From: Pseudodesulfovibrio sp.
Lineage (GTDB): Bacteria > Desulfobacterota > Desulfovibrionia > Desulfovibrionales > Desulfovibrionaceae
Reading direction: 5' to 3'
DNA length: 64,000 nt
Assembly: GCA_016342345.1 (NCBI GenBank)
Contig: JAEINO010000012.1
Coordinates: 1-64,000 of the forward strand
Below, in pieces: positions 35,748 through 45,466 of this stretch (within the stretch, counting starts at the first letter, position 1; each line of letters opens with the position of its first letter). The position numbers and the translations under genes were made by a program. The notes beneath the pieces were generated by a model that was not told the origin of the DNA, did no database searches, and saw only the letters and a list, made by a program, of their open reading frames with translations.

Positions 35748-36680
35748 ATGGATGTTGCACCAATAAACAGGATTAAAAGACTCATCGGTTTTGCGCTGAG
35801 AGGCCCGGAGTACATGTCTCGCTATCTCTTTCCGCAATCGATGTGGAAGTGGTACGATGCTCTCGCTAGGAAGGCAGGATTGCGCCAGCTCTATTTTGTC
35901 CTTTCGTTTGATTGCGATACCGTGAAAGATGCCGCTGTGGTGCTTGATGTTGACGAAAAGTTGCGGGATATGGGGGTTAAACCTGTATACGCGGTCCCGG
36001 GAGAAGTCTTGTCCGCCTCTGCCTCTGTTTATCAAGAACTGGCCGCGCGAGGAGCTGAATTCATCAATCATGGCTATGTCCTTCACACAACATGGGATGC
36101 TGCGACTAACCAGTATGACAGTTGTTTTTTTTATGACGATCTTTCAGTTGACGAGCTTCGAAGGGATATTGAGCAAGGCCATGAGGCAATATTAGATATT
36201 CTGGGTGTTTCGGCTGTAGGTTTTCGGGCACCACATTTTGGGTGTGTGAGGGAGCAGCAACTCCGAGAAGTTCACGGAGTATTGCAGGATTTGGGCTATC
36301 GGTTCTCTTCTTCAACGATCCCGGAATATGCCTTTACACACGGTTCGGTCTTTTCGGATTTTGGGCTGGTGGAATTTCCAGTCAGTGGCTGGTGGAGACA
36401 GCCATACAACATCCAGGATTCCTGGGGGTATATGGCCGCACCGGGAGCAAGTCTAGGTGCAGAAGGATATTATGCCCACGCTCGAGAAACTGCCAACCAA
36501 TTTCGAAAGCGCGGACATGTCGGGATATTGAACTATTATGCAGACCCGTCTCAGGTTTACGACAAACCGGAATTTTTTGAAGCCGTGAAATGCTGGAACA
36601 GTGTTGCCACGTCGACGACGTACGGTGGGATTATGGATGATCTGGCTGAATTAAATGGGGTGGCTAAAAATGTTGGATAG
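35748..36680 (+). CDS. polysaccharide deacetylase-like (NodB fold) protein with altered metal motif
   Basis: 310 residues from ATG 35748 (GAGAG upstream). NodB landmarks: LSFDCDT (Asp55, Asp57), a His pair in NHGYVLH (His108 and His113) and GFRAPHFG (the RxPxx motif). The His pair is spaced H-x4-H, while the family normally has H-x3-H. Zinc binding may therefore differ. It would remove N- or O-acyl groups from a sugar. No signal peptide is evident, so it may act on a cytoplasmic intermediate. Confidence 0.75.
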   Translation: MDVAPINRIKRLIGFALRGPEYMSRYLFPQSMWKWYDALARKAGLRQLYFVLSFDCDTVKDAAVVLDVDEKLRDMGVKPVYAVPGEVLSASASVYQELAARGAEFINHGYVLHTTWDAATNQYDSCFFYDDLSVDELRRDIEQGHEAILDILGVSAVGFRAPHFGCVREQQLREVHGVLQDLGYRFSSSTIPEYAFTHGSVFSDFGLVEFPVSGWWRQPYNIQDSWGYMAAPGASLGAEGYYAHARETANQFRKRGHVGILNYYADPSQVYDKPEFFEAVKCWNSVATSTTYGGIMDDLAELNGVAKNVG

Positions 36681-36692
36681 GGTTTGAACAAT

Positions 36693-37907
36693 ATGAAAGT
36701 GCTTGCGATCTCATACGGGTACCCGCCCATGAGCTGCCCTCAGGCAATTCAGGTTAGTCGAATCCTTTCGGCTTTACCTGCCGAGGTCCACGTAATATTC
36801 AGCGGAGACAAGGAGTTTCCGGTCGATACGACCATTGGACAGGCTGAAAATTCTGTTCAATTACTTGAGGTGCCTTACCTCTTGCCGTTTTGGAAAAAGG
36901 CACTCAGGGAGGGGGCTTCACGGCTTGGCCTCAAGGTTGTGCTTCAGTCTCCTGATTATTTTATAATGTGGTTTTGGGCGGCCTACAAAGCGGCCCGGAA
37001 AGCTATCACGGAATTATCCCCTGACGTGATCGTGACTTTTGGTATGCCCATGAGTGACCATTTACTGGGACTTGCCTTGAAGAAAAAATTCAATTTGCCC
37101 TGGGTGGCGCATTTTAGTGATCCGTGGATCGATAATCCATTTACGCAGTTCAGTAAGGCAACGCGGGCAATCAATCGGTTTCAGGAGAAAAAGGTCATCG
37201 CTGCTGCGGACAGGGTAATCTTTACTTCTCCTCAGGCCATGGACCTTGTCATGGGTAAGTATCCAGCTCAGTGGAAAGAGAAATCATCATATGTCGGACA
37301 CGCATTTAATCCCAAATGCTATCCTGAGGCCGGGGGCGACAACCGGGATGTTGTTGTGCGGTATTTGGGTGGTTTCTACCCACCTCGGACCCCCCAACCG
37401 CTTATTAATGCATTGCGCCTGATTCTTGATTCGACGCCGGAGGTCCTGCAGGGGTGTCGTTTTGAACTCATAGGTCCAATCGCCAATGTGATCAAAGGTG
37501 ATTATGCCGATGTGGGGCTGCCGGATGAACTTCTGACATTTCGCGAGCCGGTATCCTATGCAGAAAGTTTGGAGTTGATGCGCGGAGCTGATGCATTGCT
37601 CGTGATCGATGCAGCGGAAGTTCCAGGAATATTTTTCCCTTCAAAGCTTGCAGACTACATTGGGGCCAATAGGCCCATACTTGGTATGAGTGACGCGTCT
37701 GGCACATCTGCGGGTATTATACGCTCGGTGGGCGGGCGGTGTGCAAACGCATCCAGCACCAATGAGTGTGCGCAACTGTTGCGGGAGTTTCTGGCAGATC
37801 CAAAGGGGATCACGATTGATCAGCAAGCGGCTTCACTGTACGAAGTGAACCACGTCGCTTCTCAATTTTTATCGGTATTGGAAACAGTGGTGGGGCAGCA
37901 GTCATGA
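36693..37907 (+). CDS. GT4 family glycosyltransferase
   Basis: 404 residues from ATG 36693. GT-B features: N-terminal ISYGYPPMSCPQAIQVSRIL, VTFGMPMSDHLLGLAL, and the donor segments VVVRYLGGFYPPRTPQPLI and GADALLVIDAAEVPGIFFPS. The usual E-x7-E is poorly conserved. It overlaps the next gene by 4 bases. Confidence 0.8.
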   Translation: MKVLAISYGYPPMSCPQAIQVSRILSALPAEVHVIFSGDKEFPVDTTIGQAENSVQLLEVPYLLPFWKKALREGASRLGLKVVLQSPDYFIMWFWAAYKAARKAITELSPDVIVTFGMPMSDHLLGLALKKKFNLPWVAHFSDPWIDNPFTQFSKATRAINRFQEKKVIAAADRVIFTSPQAMDLVMGKYPAQWKEKSSYVGHAFNPKCYPEAGGDNRDVVVRYLGGFYPPRTPQPLINALRLILDSTPEVLQGCRFELIGPIANVIKGDYADVGLPDELLTFREPVSYAESLELMRGADALLVIDAAEVPGIFFPSKLADYIGANRPILGMSDASGTSAGIIRSVGGRCANASSTNECAQLLREFLADPKGITIDQQAASLYEVNHVASQFLSVLETVVGQQS

Positions 37908-39022
37908 AAAAAGTAATGGTCCTTGCAGGGACGCGGCCTGAGGCTATCAAGGTGGCCCCGGTGGTGCTGGCCATGCGTAAAAGTGATATTCTCCAGCCCG
38001 TATTGTGTTCCTCTGGACAACATCGTGAGATGCTTGCTCAAGCGTTAGGTGATTTTGGTTTGTCACCTGATATGGATATGGATGTGATGCAGGCCGGGCA
38101 GGGGTTGAGTCAGTTGTCCGCTCGTCTCTTTACTTCAGTGGATAAGGCCATCTGTGACGTTAAGCCTGATTGTATTCTCGTGCAAGGGGACACAACAACC
38201 GTGGCGATCGCATCTATGTGCGGCTACTATAATGGTGTCACTGTTGCGCACCTTGAGGCCGGGTTGCGAAGTCACAACAAGCGTTCTCCATTTCCCGAAG
38301 AAGTGAATAGGCGGATTGCCGGAATTGTGGCGGACATTCATTTTGCGCCAACACAAAAGGGCAAAGATAATTTGGTTGCGGAGGGTGTAGACCCGGCTGA
38401 TGTGTTCATAGTGGGTAATACGGTCATTGATGCATTGGCAATTACGCGCGCGAGCCTTGATGCTGAAAAGGCCGTTTTGCCGGGCGAGATAAGAGAACAG
38501 ATCAAGCAGGGCAGGAAGATGATTCTTGTCACTGGTCATCGACGAGAGAGCTTTGGTGACGGATTCTTGAATATTTGTCGGGCAATCAAACAATTGGCAG
38601 ATAAATATCCAGACGTGTTCATGGTGTATCCCGTGCATCTTAATCCTCAAGTACAGCAGCCTGTGTATGACATACTAGGGGGGCATGAGCGTATATTTCT
38701 TACATCCCCATTGGGATACAGGGAGTTTGTCGCCCACATGCTGGAAAGTCACTTGGTGTTGACCGACTCAGGCGGGGTGCAGGAGGAGGCTCCAGCCTTT
38801 GGCAAACCCGTGTTGGTCATGCGCGATGTCACTGAGCGTGTTGAGGGATTATCTGCTGGAACAGCTCGTTTGGTGGGGACGACCATCGGCGGTATTACTG
38901 CTGGCGTGTCTGAATTGCTTGACTCCGAGGCCCGGTATTTGGATATGGCACGGTCTGCTAACCCGTATGGGGATGGGACAGCCGCAGCTCAAGTTGTTTC
39001 AATTTTGGAGAGTTGTTTGTAA
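37904..39022 (+). CDS. wecB: UDP-GlcNAc 2-epimerase (non-hydrolysing), WecB family, copy 2
   Basis: A 372-residue enzyme with LAGTRPEAIKVAPVVLAM, SSGQHREML, VQGDTTTVAIAS, HLEAGLRSHN, PFPEEVNRR, TGHRRESFG and TDSGGVQEEAPAF. This copy fits classical WecB (UDP-ManNAc formation) better than the one at 31914, suggesting that the two act on different UDP-sugars. Confidence 0.93.
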   Translation: MKKVMVLAGTRPEAIKVAPVVLAMRKSDILQPVLCSSGQHREMLAQALGDFGLSPDMDMDVMQAGQGLSQLSARLFTSVDKAICDVKPDCILVQGDTTTVAIASMCGYYNGVTVAHLEAGLRSHNKRSPFPEEVNRRIAGIVADIHFAPTQKGKDNLVAEGVDPADVFIVGNTVIDALAITRASLDAEKAVLPGEIREQIKQGRKMILVTGHRRESFGDGFLNICRAIKQLADKYPDVFMVYPVHLNPQVQQPVYDILGGHERIFLTSPLGYREFVAHMLESHLVLTDSGGVQEEAPAFGKPVLVMRDVTERVEGLSAGTARLVGTTIGGITAGVSELLDSEARYLDMARSANPYGDGTAAAQVVSILESCL

Positions 39023-40908
39023 TGTGCGGTATTTGCGGATTTGTTGGCTACCATCGCGCGCTTGACGATGCGTCTCTCAAAGCGATGACCGACACCATCG
39101 ACCATCGTGGGCCGGATGATTCCGATATCTGGTTGGATAGGGAGGCCGGAGTTGGCCTTGGTCACCGTCGGCTTTCGATTCTTGATCTCTCTCCCTTGGG
39201 CCGCCAGCCGATGCATTCTGCTTGTGGCAGGTATGTCATCGCCTACAATGGCGAGGTATATAATCACTTGGATTTGCGTCGGGAGCTCGGGGAGTATCCG
39301 TTCAAATCAACATCAGATACAGAGACGATTCTCGCCGCCATCAGCCAGTGGGGGCTTGAGGAAGCGGTGAAACGATTTGTAGGCATGTTCGCCTTCGCGC
39401 TGTGGGATAGGCAGGAGAGATCATTGTCCCTAGTGCGGGATCGTCTCGGCATCAAGCCTTTGTATTATGGCTTGAGTGGTGGAGCTGTTGTCTTTGGTTC
39501 TGAACTAAAAGCGCTGCGAGCTGCTCCGGTCTTTGATAATCGTATCAACCGAAATGCGTTGGGCCTCTATTTTCGTCACAGCTGCATTCCCACGCCATAT
39601 TCAATTTATGAGGGGATTCATAAACTGACCCCCGGCACGATTGCTTGTTACAAGGATGGCCAAACAGAGCCAGAATTGATTACATATTGGTCGTCTCGGC
39701 AGGCATGGTTGGATGGTATTGCCAATCCATTTGGCGGCACCATCGATGAGGCTACTGATGAGTTGGATGGTCTTTTGCGAAACGCTGTTGGCATGCGGAT
39801 GCTTTCTGATGTTCCTCTCGGTGCATTCCTGTCCGGGGGCATAGACTCGTCGACCATTGTTGCGATGATGCAGGAGCAATCCAGCCGTCCCGTGAAGACT
39901 TTTGCAATCGGCTTTCATGAAGATGCTTATAGCGAGGCGAAGTACGCCAAGGAAGTTGCGCGACATCTCGGCACAGATCATACGGAGCTATATCTTTCTC
40001 CTAAGGACCTGCTGGACGTCATCCCATTGATCCCGAAGCATTGGGACGAACCATTTGCGGATGCCTCCCAGATACCGACGTATTGCGTCAGTAGGTTGGC
40101 CCGCGAGTATGTCACTGTCAGCCTTTCTGGTGATGGCGGGGATGAATTGTTCGCCGGTTATCGTCGCTATTTCTATATGAACAAGTGGAGTATTGTAGAG
40201 CGGGTTCCTTATGCTGCACGATACTTCGCTTCCAAAACCCTTGCCCATATTCCAGCGCCATTTTTTGAATTATTCGGCCCGTGGGGGCCGAAGGTGCGTT
40301 GGCGTGTTGATGCTTTGTCCATGAAAACTTTCTCGGAGTTCTATCGGAATCTATTTTCTCATTGCAAACACCCAGAAGAGTTTGTCCTCGGAAGCTCCGA
40401 GCCTGAAACCCAGCTGATGAATCCTGCCAACCGTGTCAGTGAAGATCGGCTCAAGCTCATGACTTTATGGGATACCGTTGGGTACTTGCCGGATGACATT
40501 TTGACCAAGGTAGATCGCGCAAGCATGGCGGTCGGTTTGGAGACAAGGGTGCCTCTTCTGGACCACCGAGTTGTCGAATTTGCTGCTGCACTGCCAACTT
40601 CAATGAAAGTACAAAATGGGTCTGGTAAGGAAGTGCTCCGGAGAGTTCTGGACAGATACGTGCCGCGAGAATTGGTGGATCGACCTAAAATGGGTTTTGG
40701 TGTTCCTATTCAGGATTGGCTGCGCAACGAGTTGCGGGATTGGTGTGAATCCTTGTTGCAACCGGATGAGATTCGCCGACAAGGGCTTCTTAATGCCGAT
40801 ATGGTTGAACGGATGTGGCGGGAATATCTCGATGGAACTTTGCACTGGAACAGCCATCTCTGGGATGTTCTGATGTTCCAGGCATGGCTGGCAGAGGTCG
40901 AGTCATGA
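39022..40908 (+). CDS. asnB: glutamine-hydrolysing asparagine synthase homologue
   Basis: 628 residues from ATG 39022 (overlapping the previous stop as TAATG), which places the glutaminase nucleophile at Cys2 (MCGICGFVG). The PP-loop SGGIDSS lies at ~271, and LSGDGGDELFAGY follows. In glycan clusters such proteins (compare WbpS) often amidate sugar uronic acids rather than aspartate. The context favours that, but the sequence alone does not prove it. Confidence 0.88.
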   Translation: MCGICGFVGYHRALDDASLKAMTDTIDHRGPDDSDIWLDREAGVGLGHRRLSILDLSPLGRQPMHSACGRYVIAYNGEVYNHLDLRRELGEYPFKSTSDTETILAAISQWGLEEAVKRFVGMFAFALWDRQERSLSLVRDRLGIKPLYYGLSGGAVVFGSELKALRAAPVFDNRINRNALGLYFRHSCIPTPYSIYEGIHKLTPGTIACYKDGQTEPELITYWSSRQAWLDGIANPFGGTIDEATDELDGLLRNAVGMRMLSDVPLGAFLSGGIDSSTIVAMMQEQSSRPVKTFAIGFHEDAYSEAKYAKEVARHLGTDHTELYLSPKDLLDVIPLIPKHWDEPFADASQIPTYCVSRLAREYVTVSLSGDGGDELFAGYRRYFYMNKWSIVERVPYAARYFASKTLAHIPAPFFELFGPWGPKVRWRVDALSMKTFSEFYRNLFSHCKHPEEFVLGSSEPETQLMNPANRVSEDRLKLMTLWDTVGYLPDDILTKVDRASMAVGLETRVPLLDHRVVEFAAALPTSMKVQNGSGKEVLRRVLDRYVPRELVDRPKMGFGVPIQDWLRNELRDWCESLLQPDEIRRQGLLNADMVERMWREYLDGTLHWNSHLWDVLMFQAWLAEVES

Positions 40909-41810
40909 ACCGATCTAGGTTGAGACATGTACTCATGGAAAGCGGATTGTGCTTTGACAGAATCCGGTTGCTGGAGTGGTTGCTTAAGCACGATCGCATG
41001 CGTGTCTTGGCATTTCGTTTTCTTCGCCTTAGATTCTCTCCGGCTATTCTCAGCAATGCTGTCAAAACCTCCTCCGACCTTACGGAAGCGGGGCGTCTGT
41101 TTTCATTGGGGATGTCTTTTATTAACGTCGGTGACACCTACAAAACAACCACCAGCGAGCGGACTGTCCTTGCTGATGAAGTTCTGTCGCGGCTGGCGAA
41201 GACTTTGGATGGCCCACAGTTGCTTGAGATTGGAGTGTCCGACGGTAGTTCCTCTCTGAATCTTTTGCGACGAAAAGATATTTTCTCCAGTATTATCCTA
41301 ACCGACAGATTCAGCCATTTTCATGTTCGCAAAATTCCTTTGGGCAAGATGTTTTTTGATGGCGACAGGTGTTTGCTGGGGATCAAACTGTTGTGCTTCT
41401 ACCTGAATTTGGCACTGGAAAAATCCAGTAACGTCTCGGACTGTTCGAGAATCGAGACCGTCAATCCTGTGGTTGAGAAGGAAGGCGGTATTAGTGTCAT
41501 TGACCAGTTCAATCTGTTTGAAGATGTACTGGAAGAACCAGTCCATTTTATTAAATGTTCCAATATCCTGAACGAGAGTTATTTCACTAGTGAGCAAATT
41601 GTTTCTGCTGTGGGCAATCTGGCAAAGAGCCTTGTTCTGGGGGGACGGTTGGTTGTCTCACATAATAACGACAAATATAAGCATGGCGAAGCTGTGCTGG
41701 TCCTGCGTAATGATCCGAGTGCTTTTTGCGTTGAGGAAAATCTGAATCAGCATGAGTTAGCTCCGCTGTTTGAATCTTATTCATCAGACTTTCAGGCTGC
41801 GGGGGAGTAA
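40905..41810 (+). CDS. class I SAM methyltransferase-like protein
   Basis: 301 residues from ATG 40905, overlapping the previous stop by 4 bases. LLEIGVSDGSSSLNLL (~110) is motif I of the Rossmann methyltransferases, and a late segment LVLGGRLVVSHNND fits motif VI. The central part is unusual. It may methylate a sugar or lipid carrier; the substrate is unknown. Confidence 0.6.
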   Translation: MNRSRLRHVLMESGLCFDRIRLLEWLLKHDRMRVLAFRFLRLRFSPAILSNAVKTSSDLTEAGRLFSLGMSFINVGDTYKTTTSERTVLADEVLSRLAKTLDGPQLLEIGVSDGSSSLNLLRRKDIFSSIILTDRFSHFHVRKIPLGKMFFDGDRCLLGIKLLCFYLNLALEKSSNVSDCSRIETVNPVVEKEGGISVIDQFNLFEDVLEEPVHFIKCSNILNESYFTSEQIVSAVGNLAKSLVLGGRLVVSHNNDKYKHGEAVLVLRNDPSAFCVEENLNQHELAPLFESYSSDFQAAGE

Positions 41811-41814
41811 GGCG

Positions 41815-42915
41815 ATGAAAATCATGTTTTTGGTCCGTTCTCTTCATGTCGGCGGCGCAGAACGACAGCTCGTGGCCGTTGCCAATGGACTTGCCACCAA
41901 AGGGTATGATGTCGCCGTGGCTCAATATTATTCAGGCGGCTCTCTTGAACATGATCTGGTTAACGTTCAGCTCATTGATTTGAAGAAGACCGGACGGTGG
42001 GACATTCTGGGATTTTGTCAGCGCTTGATTTCATCAGTTAGGTTATTTGGCCCGGATGTCATGTATTCCTTTCTTGGAACGTCCAATATTATTGCTGCCA
42101 CCTTGAAACCTTTCTGGAAAAATACGCGTGTTGTTTGGTCTGTGCGAGCGTCGGATATGGATTATTCGCACTATGATAGGCTGGCCCGTTTTTCCAACTG
42201 GCTTGAAGCGCGGCTGGCCCGTTTTGCCGATGGGATCATCGCCAATTCAAGGGCTGGCATTGCTCATGCGATTGGTCGGGGTATGAACCGCGAGATCATG
42301 ACGGTCGTTCCCAACGGGATTGATACGGATTGCTTTCGACTAAACAAGGAGGGGGTTAGCTCTCTTCGGCAGCAATGGAAGGTGGCGGAAAATGAAGTTC
42401 TGGTGGGACTTGTTGCTCGCATCGATCCCATGAAAGATCACGAGACATTTCTTCGGGCGGTGCGCATCGTTGCAGATGCGGATAGTCATGTCCGTTTCGT
42501 TTGCGTAGGCGGGGGGGAACACGCATTTGTCGAGAAAGTGAGAACCCTGTCAGAAGAGCTAGGTTTGGGCGATTTCTTGACATGGGCAGGTGAACTTGAC
42601 TACATGAATCCCGCATACAATGCCTTGGATATTTGTTGTCTTTCATCCATGACAGAAGGGTTTCCTAATGTGGTTGGTGAAGCCATGAGTTGCGGAGTGC
42701 CATGTGTTGTTACTGATGTAGGTGACGCAGCTTTCATTGTAGGTGAAACGGGCCTGGTCGCACCCAGGCGTGATCCAGAAGCTTTGAGTGTAGCTATCCT
42801 CCAAATGGTCGCTTTGGTTCGGACTGGTGATTTTGCCAATCCCCGAAAGCGGATTGTCGACGAATTTTCCCTTGAACAGATGGTATTGAAGAGCGAGCAA
42901 GCCTTGCAGGCATGA
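41815..42915 (+). CDS. GT4 family glycosyltransferase
   Basis: 366 residues from ATG 41815 (GGGGAG upstream). Donor-domain motifs VGLVARIDPMKDHETFLRAV, FVCVGGG and SSMTEGFPNVVGEAMSCGVP (E-x7-E) are canonical. The start MFLVRSLHVGGAERQLVAVA carries the GGAE acceptor loop. Confidence 0.92.
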   Translation: MKIMFLVRSLHVGGAERQLVAVANGLATKGYDVAVAQYYSGGSLEHDLVNVQLIDLKKTGRWDILGFCQRLISSVRLFGPDVMYSFLGTSNIIAATLKPFWKNTRVVWSVRASDMDYSHYDRLARFSNWLEARLARFADGIIANSRAGIAHAIGRGMNREIMTVVPNGIDTDCFRLNKEGVSSLRQQWKVAENEVLVGLVARIDPMKDHETFLRAVRIVADADSHVRFVCVGGGEHAFVEKVRTLSEELGLGDFLTWAGELDYMNPAYNALDICCLSSMTEGFPNVVGEAMSCGVPCVVTDVGDAAFIVGETGLVAPRRDPEALSVAILQMVALVRTGDFANPRKRIVDEFSLEQMVLKSEQALQA

Positions 42916-43982
42916 CCCGAATGAGCAGAAGAATCACCACAATTATATATTGGAGCGCAGGCTTCATTTTTTCATGTCTTTTTATTTGGGCAGCATCCGC
43001 CGTGTTTAAAAATAGCGTTAGCCCCAAGGTTTGGGATGAAGCCGTGGGCAGATATATCAATGCTCCTGAAACAGTTATCCGCACTAGGGCAGAAGGATGG
43101 GCTGATTCCACGTCTGCTTCGCATGGCCTGACGCAAGCGGGTGAAAAAATATTCTTTTCTCCCGTTCCCAAGTTTTTGTACTGGGGTGATTCCTACGCTG
43201 ATGGCGTACAGGTCAAGTCGGAGCAAAGAGCGGTTAATGTCTTCAATGCCAAGGCCGTGGATTTGGGCCTCAGAGGCGTTGCTGTTGCTGATAGCGGACT
43301 GAGCATGGCTGATTTTTATTTCTATATCCCTCGTTATGAAAAACTGACGACTGATGTTGTTGGGCATGTTTTTCTGCTGGCGGGAATGCGCAGCATCATT
43401 CCCGGCTATCATCTTGACTGTCACAGTCAATTTCTTCCCGATCCGTGGCGATTCGAAGCTTCTGAATGTCCGCCGTCAGAGGTGGCTTTGGAGTATGCTT
43501 CGTCCATCAACAAGTGGCATGTGGATTTTCTCCATTCCATCTATAAATCTCTTTCCGAGTATTCATTTAGGTTCTCAGTCGGCAATCTGACAGCCAAAGA
43601 ACCTATCGTGGAAAAAGTGATACCAGGATTGGATTCCCGTCAGTTGGAAGGTGCTTGGATATTCATGTTGGATGCCTTGGAAAAGAAGACCAAAGGGAAT
43701 TTGACATTTGTATATGCTCCTTTGCGGCCTCATCTTAAGGATGGCGTCCTTGTCATGGGAGACAATGAGCTTGAGAAAAAAAAGATATTCCAGCGCCTTT
43801 GTCGTGAGAACGGAGTTGGGTTCATTGATCTTACCCAGAAGTTTGCGGACATGTATGAGCTAGATGGGAAACTCGGACAGGGCTTTTTCAACACTCCTCA
43901 AGGGGCTGGTCATCTAAACGTAGACGGACAGGCTCTCGTGGGAGAAGGGCTATATGAATACTTTTCAAGGGGAGCCCAATGA
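42912..43982 (+). CDS. SGNH/GDSL-type acyltransferase partner, copy 2
   Basis: 356 residues: an N-terminal membrane anchor (~12-32) and a periplasmic SGNH domain with FLYWGDSYADG (Ser94), AGMRSIIPG and the C-terminal AGHLNVDGQAL carrying the catalytic His. It is the paralogue of 15097-16179 and pairs with the MBOAT gene that it overlaps by 4 bases. It probably O-acetylates the glycan made by this cluster. Confidence 0.8.
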   Translation: MTRMSRRITTIIYWSAGFIFSCLFIWAASAVFKNSVSPKVWDEAVGRYINAPETVIRTRAEGWADSTSASHGLTQAGEKIFFSPVPKFLYWGDSYADGVQVKSEQRAVNVFNAKAVDLGLRGVAVADSGLSMADFYFYIPRYEKLTTDVVGHVFLLAGMRSIIPGYHLDCHSQFLPDPWRFEASECPPSEVALEYASSINKWHVDFLHSIYKSLSEYSFRFSVGNLTAKEPIVEKVIPGLDSRQLEGAWIFMLDALEKKTKGNLTFVYAPLRPHLKDGVLVMGDNELEKKKIFQRLCRENGVGFIDLTQKFADMYELDGKLGQGFFNTPQGAGHLNVDGQALVGEGLYEYFSRGAQ

Positions 43983-45376
43983 TTTTCTATTCCCTTGAAT
44001 TCCTGATATTTTTTATGGCGATCTTGGCGAGTTTCTATTTTCTGCGCAATAACTCGTCCAGAAAGGCTGTCCTTCTTGCCGCCAGTTATTATTTCTATGC
44101 TTACTGGGATTGGCGGTTTCTTAGCCTTATTCTGATCTCCACAGGCGTTGATTTCGTGGTGGGAAAGCGGATGGCGATAACTTCCGACGTTCGCCAACGT
44201 AAAATGTTGATGCTGGTTAGTCTTATCGTCAACCTGGGGCTACTTGGCTTCTTCAAGTATTTCAATTTCTTCATAGATTCACTCAGGCCGATCATTGAAG
44301 GTCTGGGCATGAATGCTGTTACCCTGAACATACTGCTGCCCGTTGGTATCTCATTCTATACATTCCAGACCCTTAGCTACTCGATTGATATCTATCGCAA
44401 AAAACTTGAACCACAAGAGAGCCTTCTGGACTTTGCCCTCTTCGTTGCTTTCTTCCCTCAGCTTGTAGCTGGCCCCATTGTCAGGGCTGCTCACTTTCTG
44501 CCGCAATTGCTCAAATACAAACCGCTGACCAGTGCGAACTTGTACATGGGCTTCCAGATTTTCATTTACGGCATGTTCAAGAAAGTGTTCATCGCCGACA
44601 GGCTGGCCATGTTCTCAGATCATGTCTTCGCCAATGCCGGGGCGTATGATTGCGTGACCACATGGATGGCTGCGGCAGCGTTCCATACCCAAGTCTACTT
44701 CGATTTTTCCGGCTATTCCGACATGGCTATCGGTATAGCCTGCATACTTGGGTATGATCTGGGTACAAACTTTAACTTTCCGTTTTTTTCCAAAGGTATC
44801 AACGAATTCTGGCAACGTTGGCACATCTCTTTATCAACATGGGTCCGGGATTATATATACTTCCCTCTGGGGGGCAGCAAAAAGGGTCGCATTAGAGGGT
44901 ATGTCAATTCGTTCCTTGCCATGGTCCTCTGCGGTCTTTGGCATGGTGCAACCTGGAATTGCGTTCTCTGGGGAGGATGTCACGGCATTGGAACTGTTGC
45001 CAACAGCATCTGGACCCATTCTGGCTGCGGGGGAGGCAATTCGCGCTTTGCCAAGGTCGCATCGTGGATTGTGACCACAGTCTTCATCGTTGCCGTGACG
45101 GTTATTCTGAGGGCTCAGGATATGGATCAAGCTTTGCTGATGTTTCGCCAAATGTTCATGCCGGAAGCAGGGCAGACTTGGCTGAGCCCGTTTGTCATTT
45201 TCATATGGCTCGCCATGGTGCCGATTCACTGGTTGGAATATACCGGAAGGTGGGAAGGTCTGTTTACACCCGTGGCGACCCGTTGGTTCTCGCCAGCTAT
45301 CATCTTCAGCTTGTTATGGTTGGTTGTCATTTTTTATCCCACCGGATTCCAGCCATTTTTCTACTTCCAGTTCTAG
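43979..45376 (+). CDS. MBOAT family membrane O-acyltransferase, copy 2
   Basis: 465 residues, the same length as copy 1 (13703-15100), with the same landmarks (YFDFSGYSDMAIGIA, FWQRWHISLSTWVRDY, LWHGATW...GGCHG). It forms an acyl-transfer unit with the SGNH gene upstream. The two MBOAT proteins are similar along the whole length, so the pairs arose by an old duplication or by separate acquisition. Confidence 0.93.
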   Translation: MIFYSLEFLIFFMAILASFYFLRNNSSRKAVLLAASYYFYAYWDWRFLSLILISTGVDFVVGKRMAITSDVRQRKMLMLVSLIVNLGLLGFFKYFNFFIDSLRPIIEGLGMNAVTLNILLPVGISFYTFQTLSYSIDIYRKKLEPQESLLDFALFVAFFPQLVAGPIVRAAHFLPQLLKYKPLTSANLYMGFQIFIYGMFKKVFIADRLAMFSDHVFANAGAYDCVTTWMAAAAFHTQVYFDFSGYSDMAIGIACILGYDLGTNFNFPFFSKGINEFWQRWHISLSTWVRDYIYFPLGGSKKGRIRGYVNSFLAMVLCGLWHGATWNCVLWGGCHGIGTVANSIWTHSGCGGGNSRFAKVASWIVTTVFIVAVTVILRAQDMDQALLMFRQMFMPEAGQTWLSPFVIFIWLAMVPIHWLEYTGRWEGLFTPVATRWFSPAIIFSLLWLVVIFYPTGFQPFFYFQF

Positions 45377-45466
45377 GTATTTTGTGTGATGTGCGCTTTG
45401 CATTGGGCTTGGGCATGCTGTAGTTAAGTTGGACAAGATCTGCTCTGAACTGGTTTAGGGAGGCGT

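Noticed and set aside
36242-36580. 112-codon frame inside the deacetylase-like gene
   Set aside because: Out-of-frame shadow of a gene with recognisable NodB motifs.
42972-43430. 152-codon minus-strand frame across the second SGNH gene
   Set aside because: Complement shadow of a gene with clear SGNH motifs.
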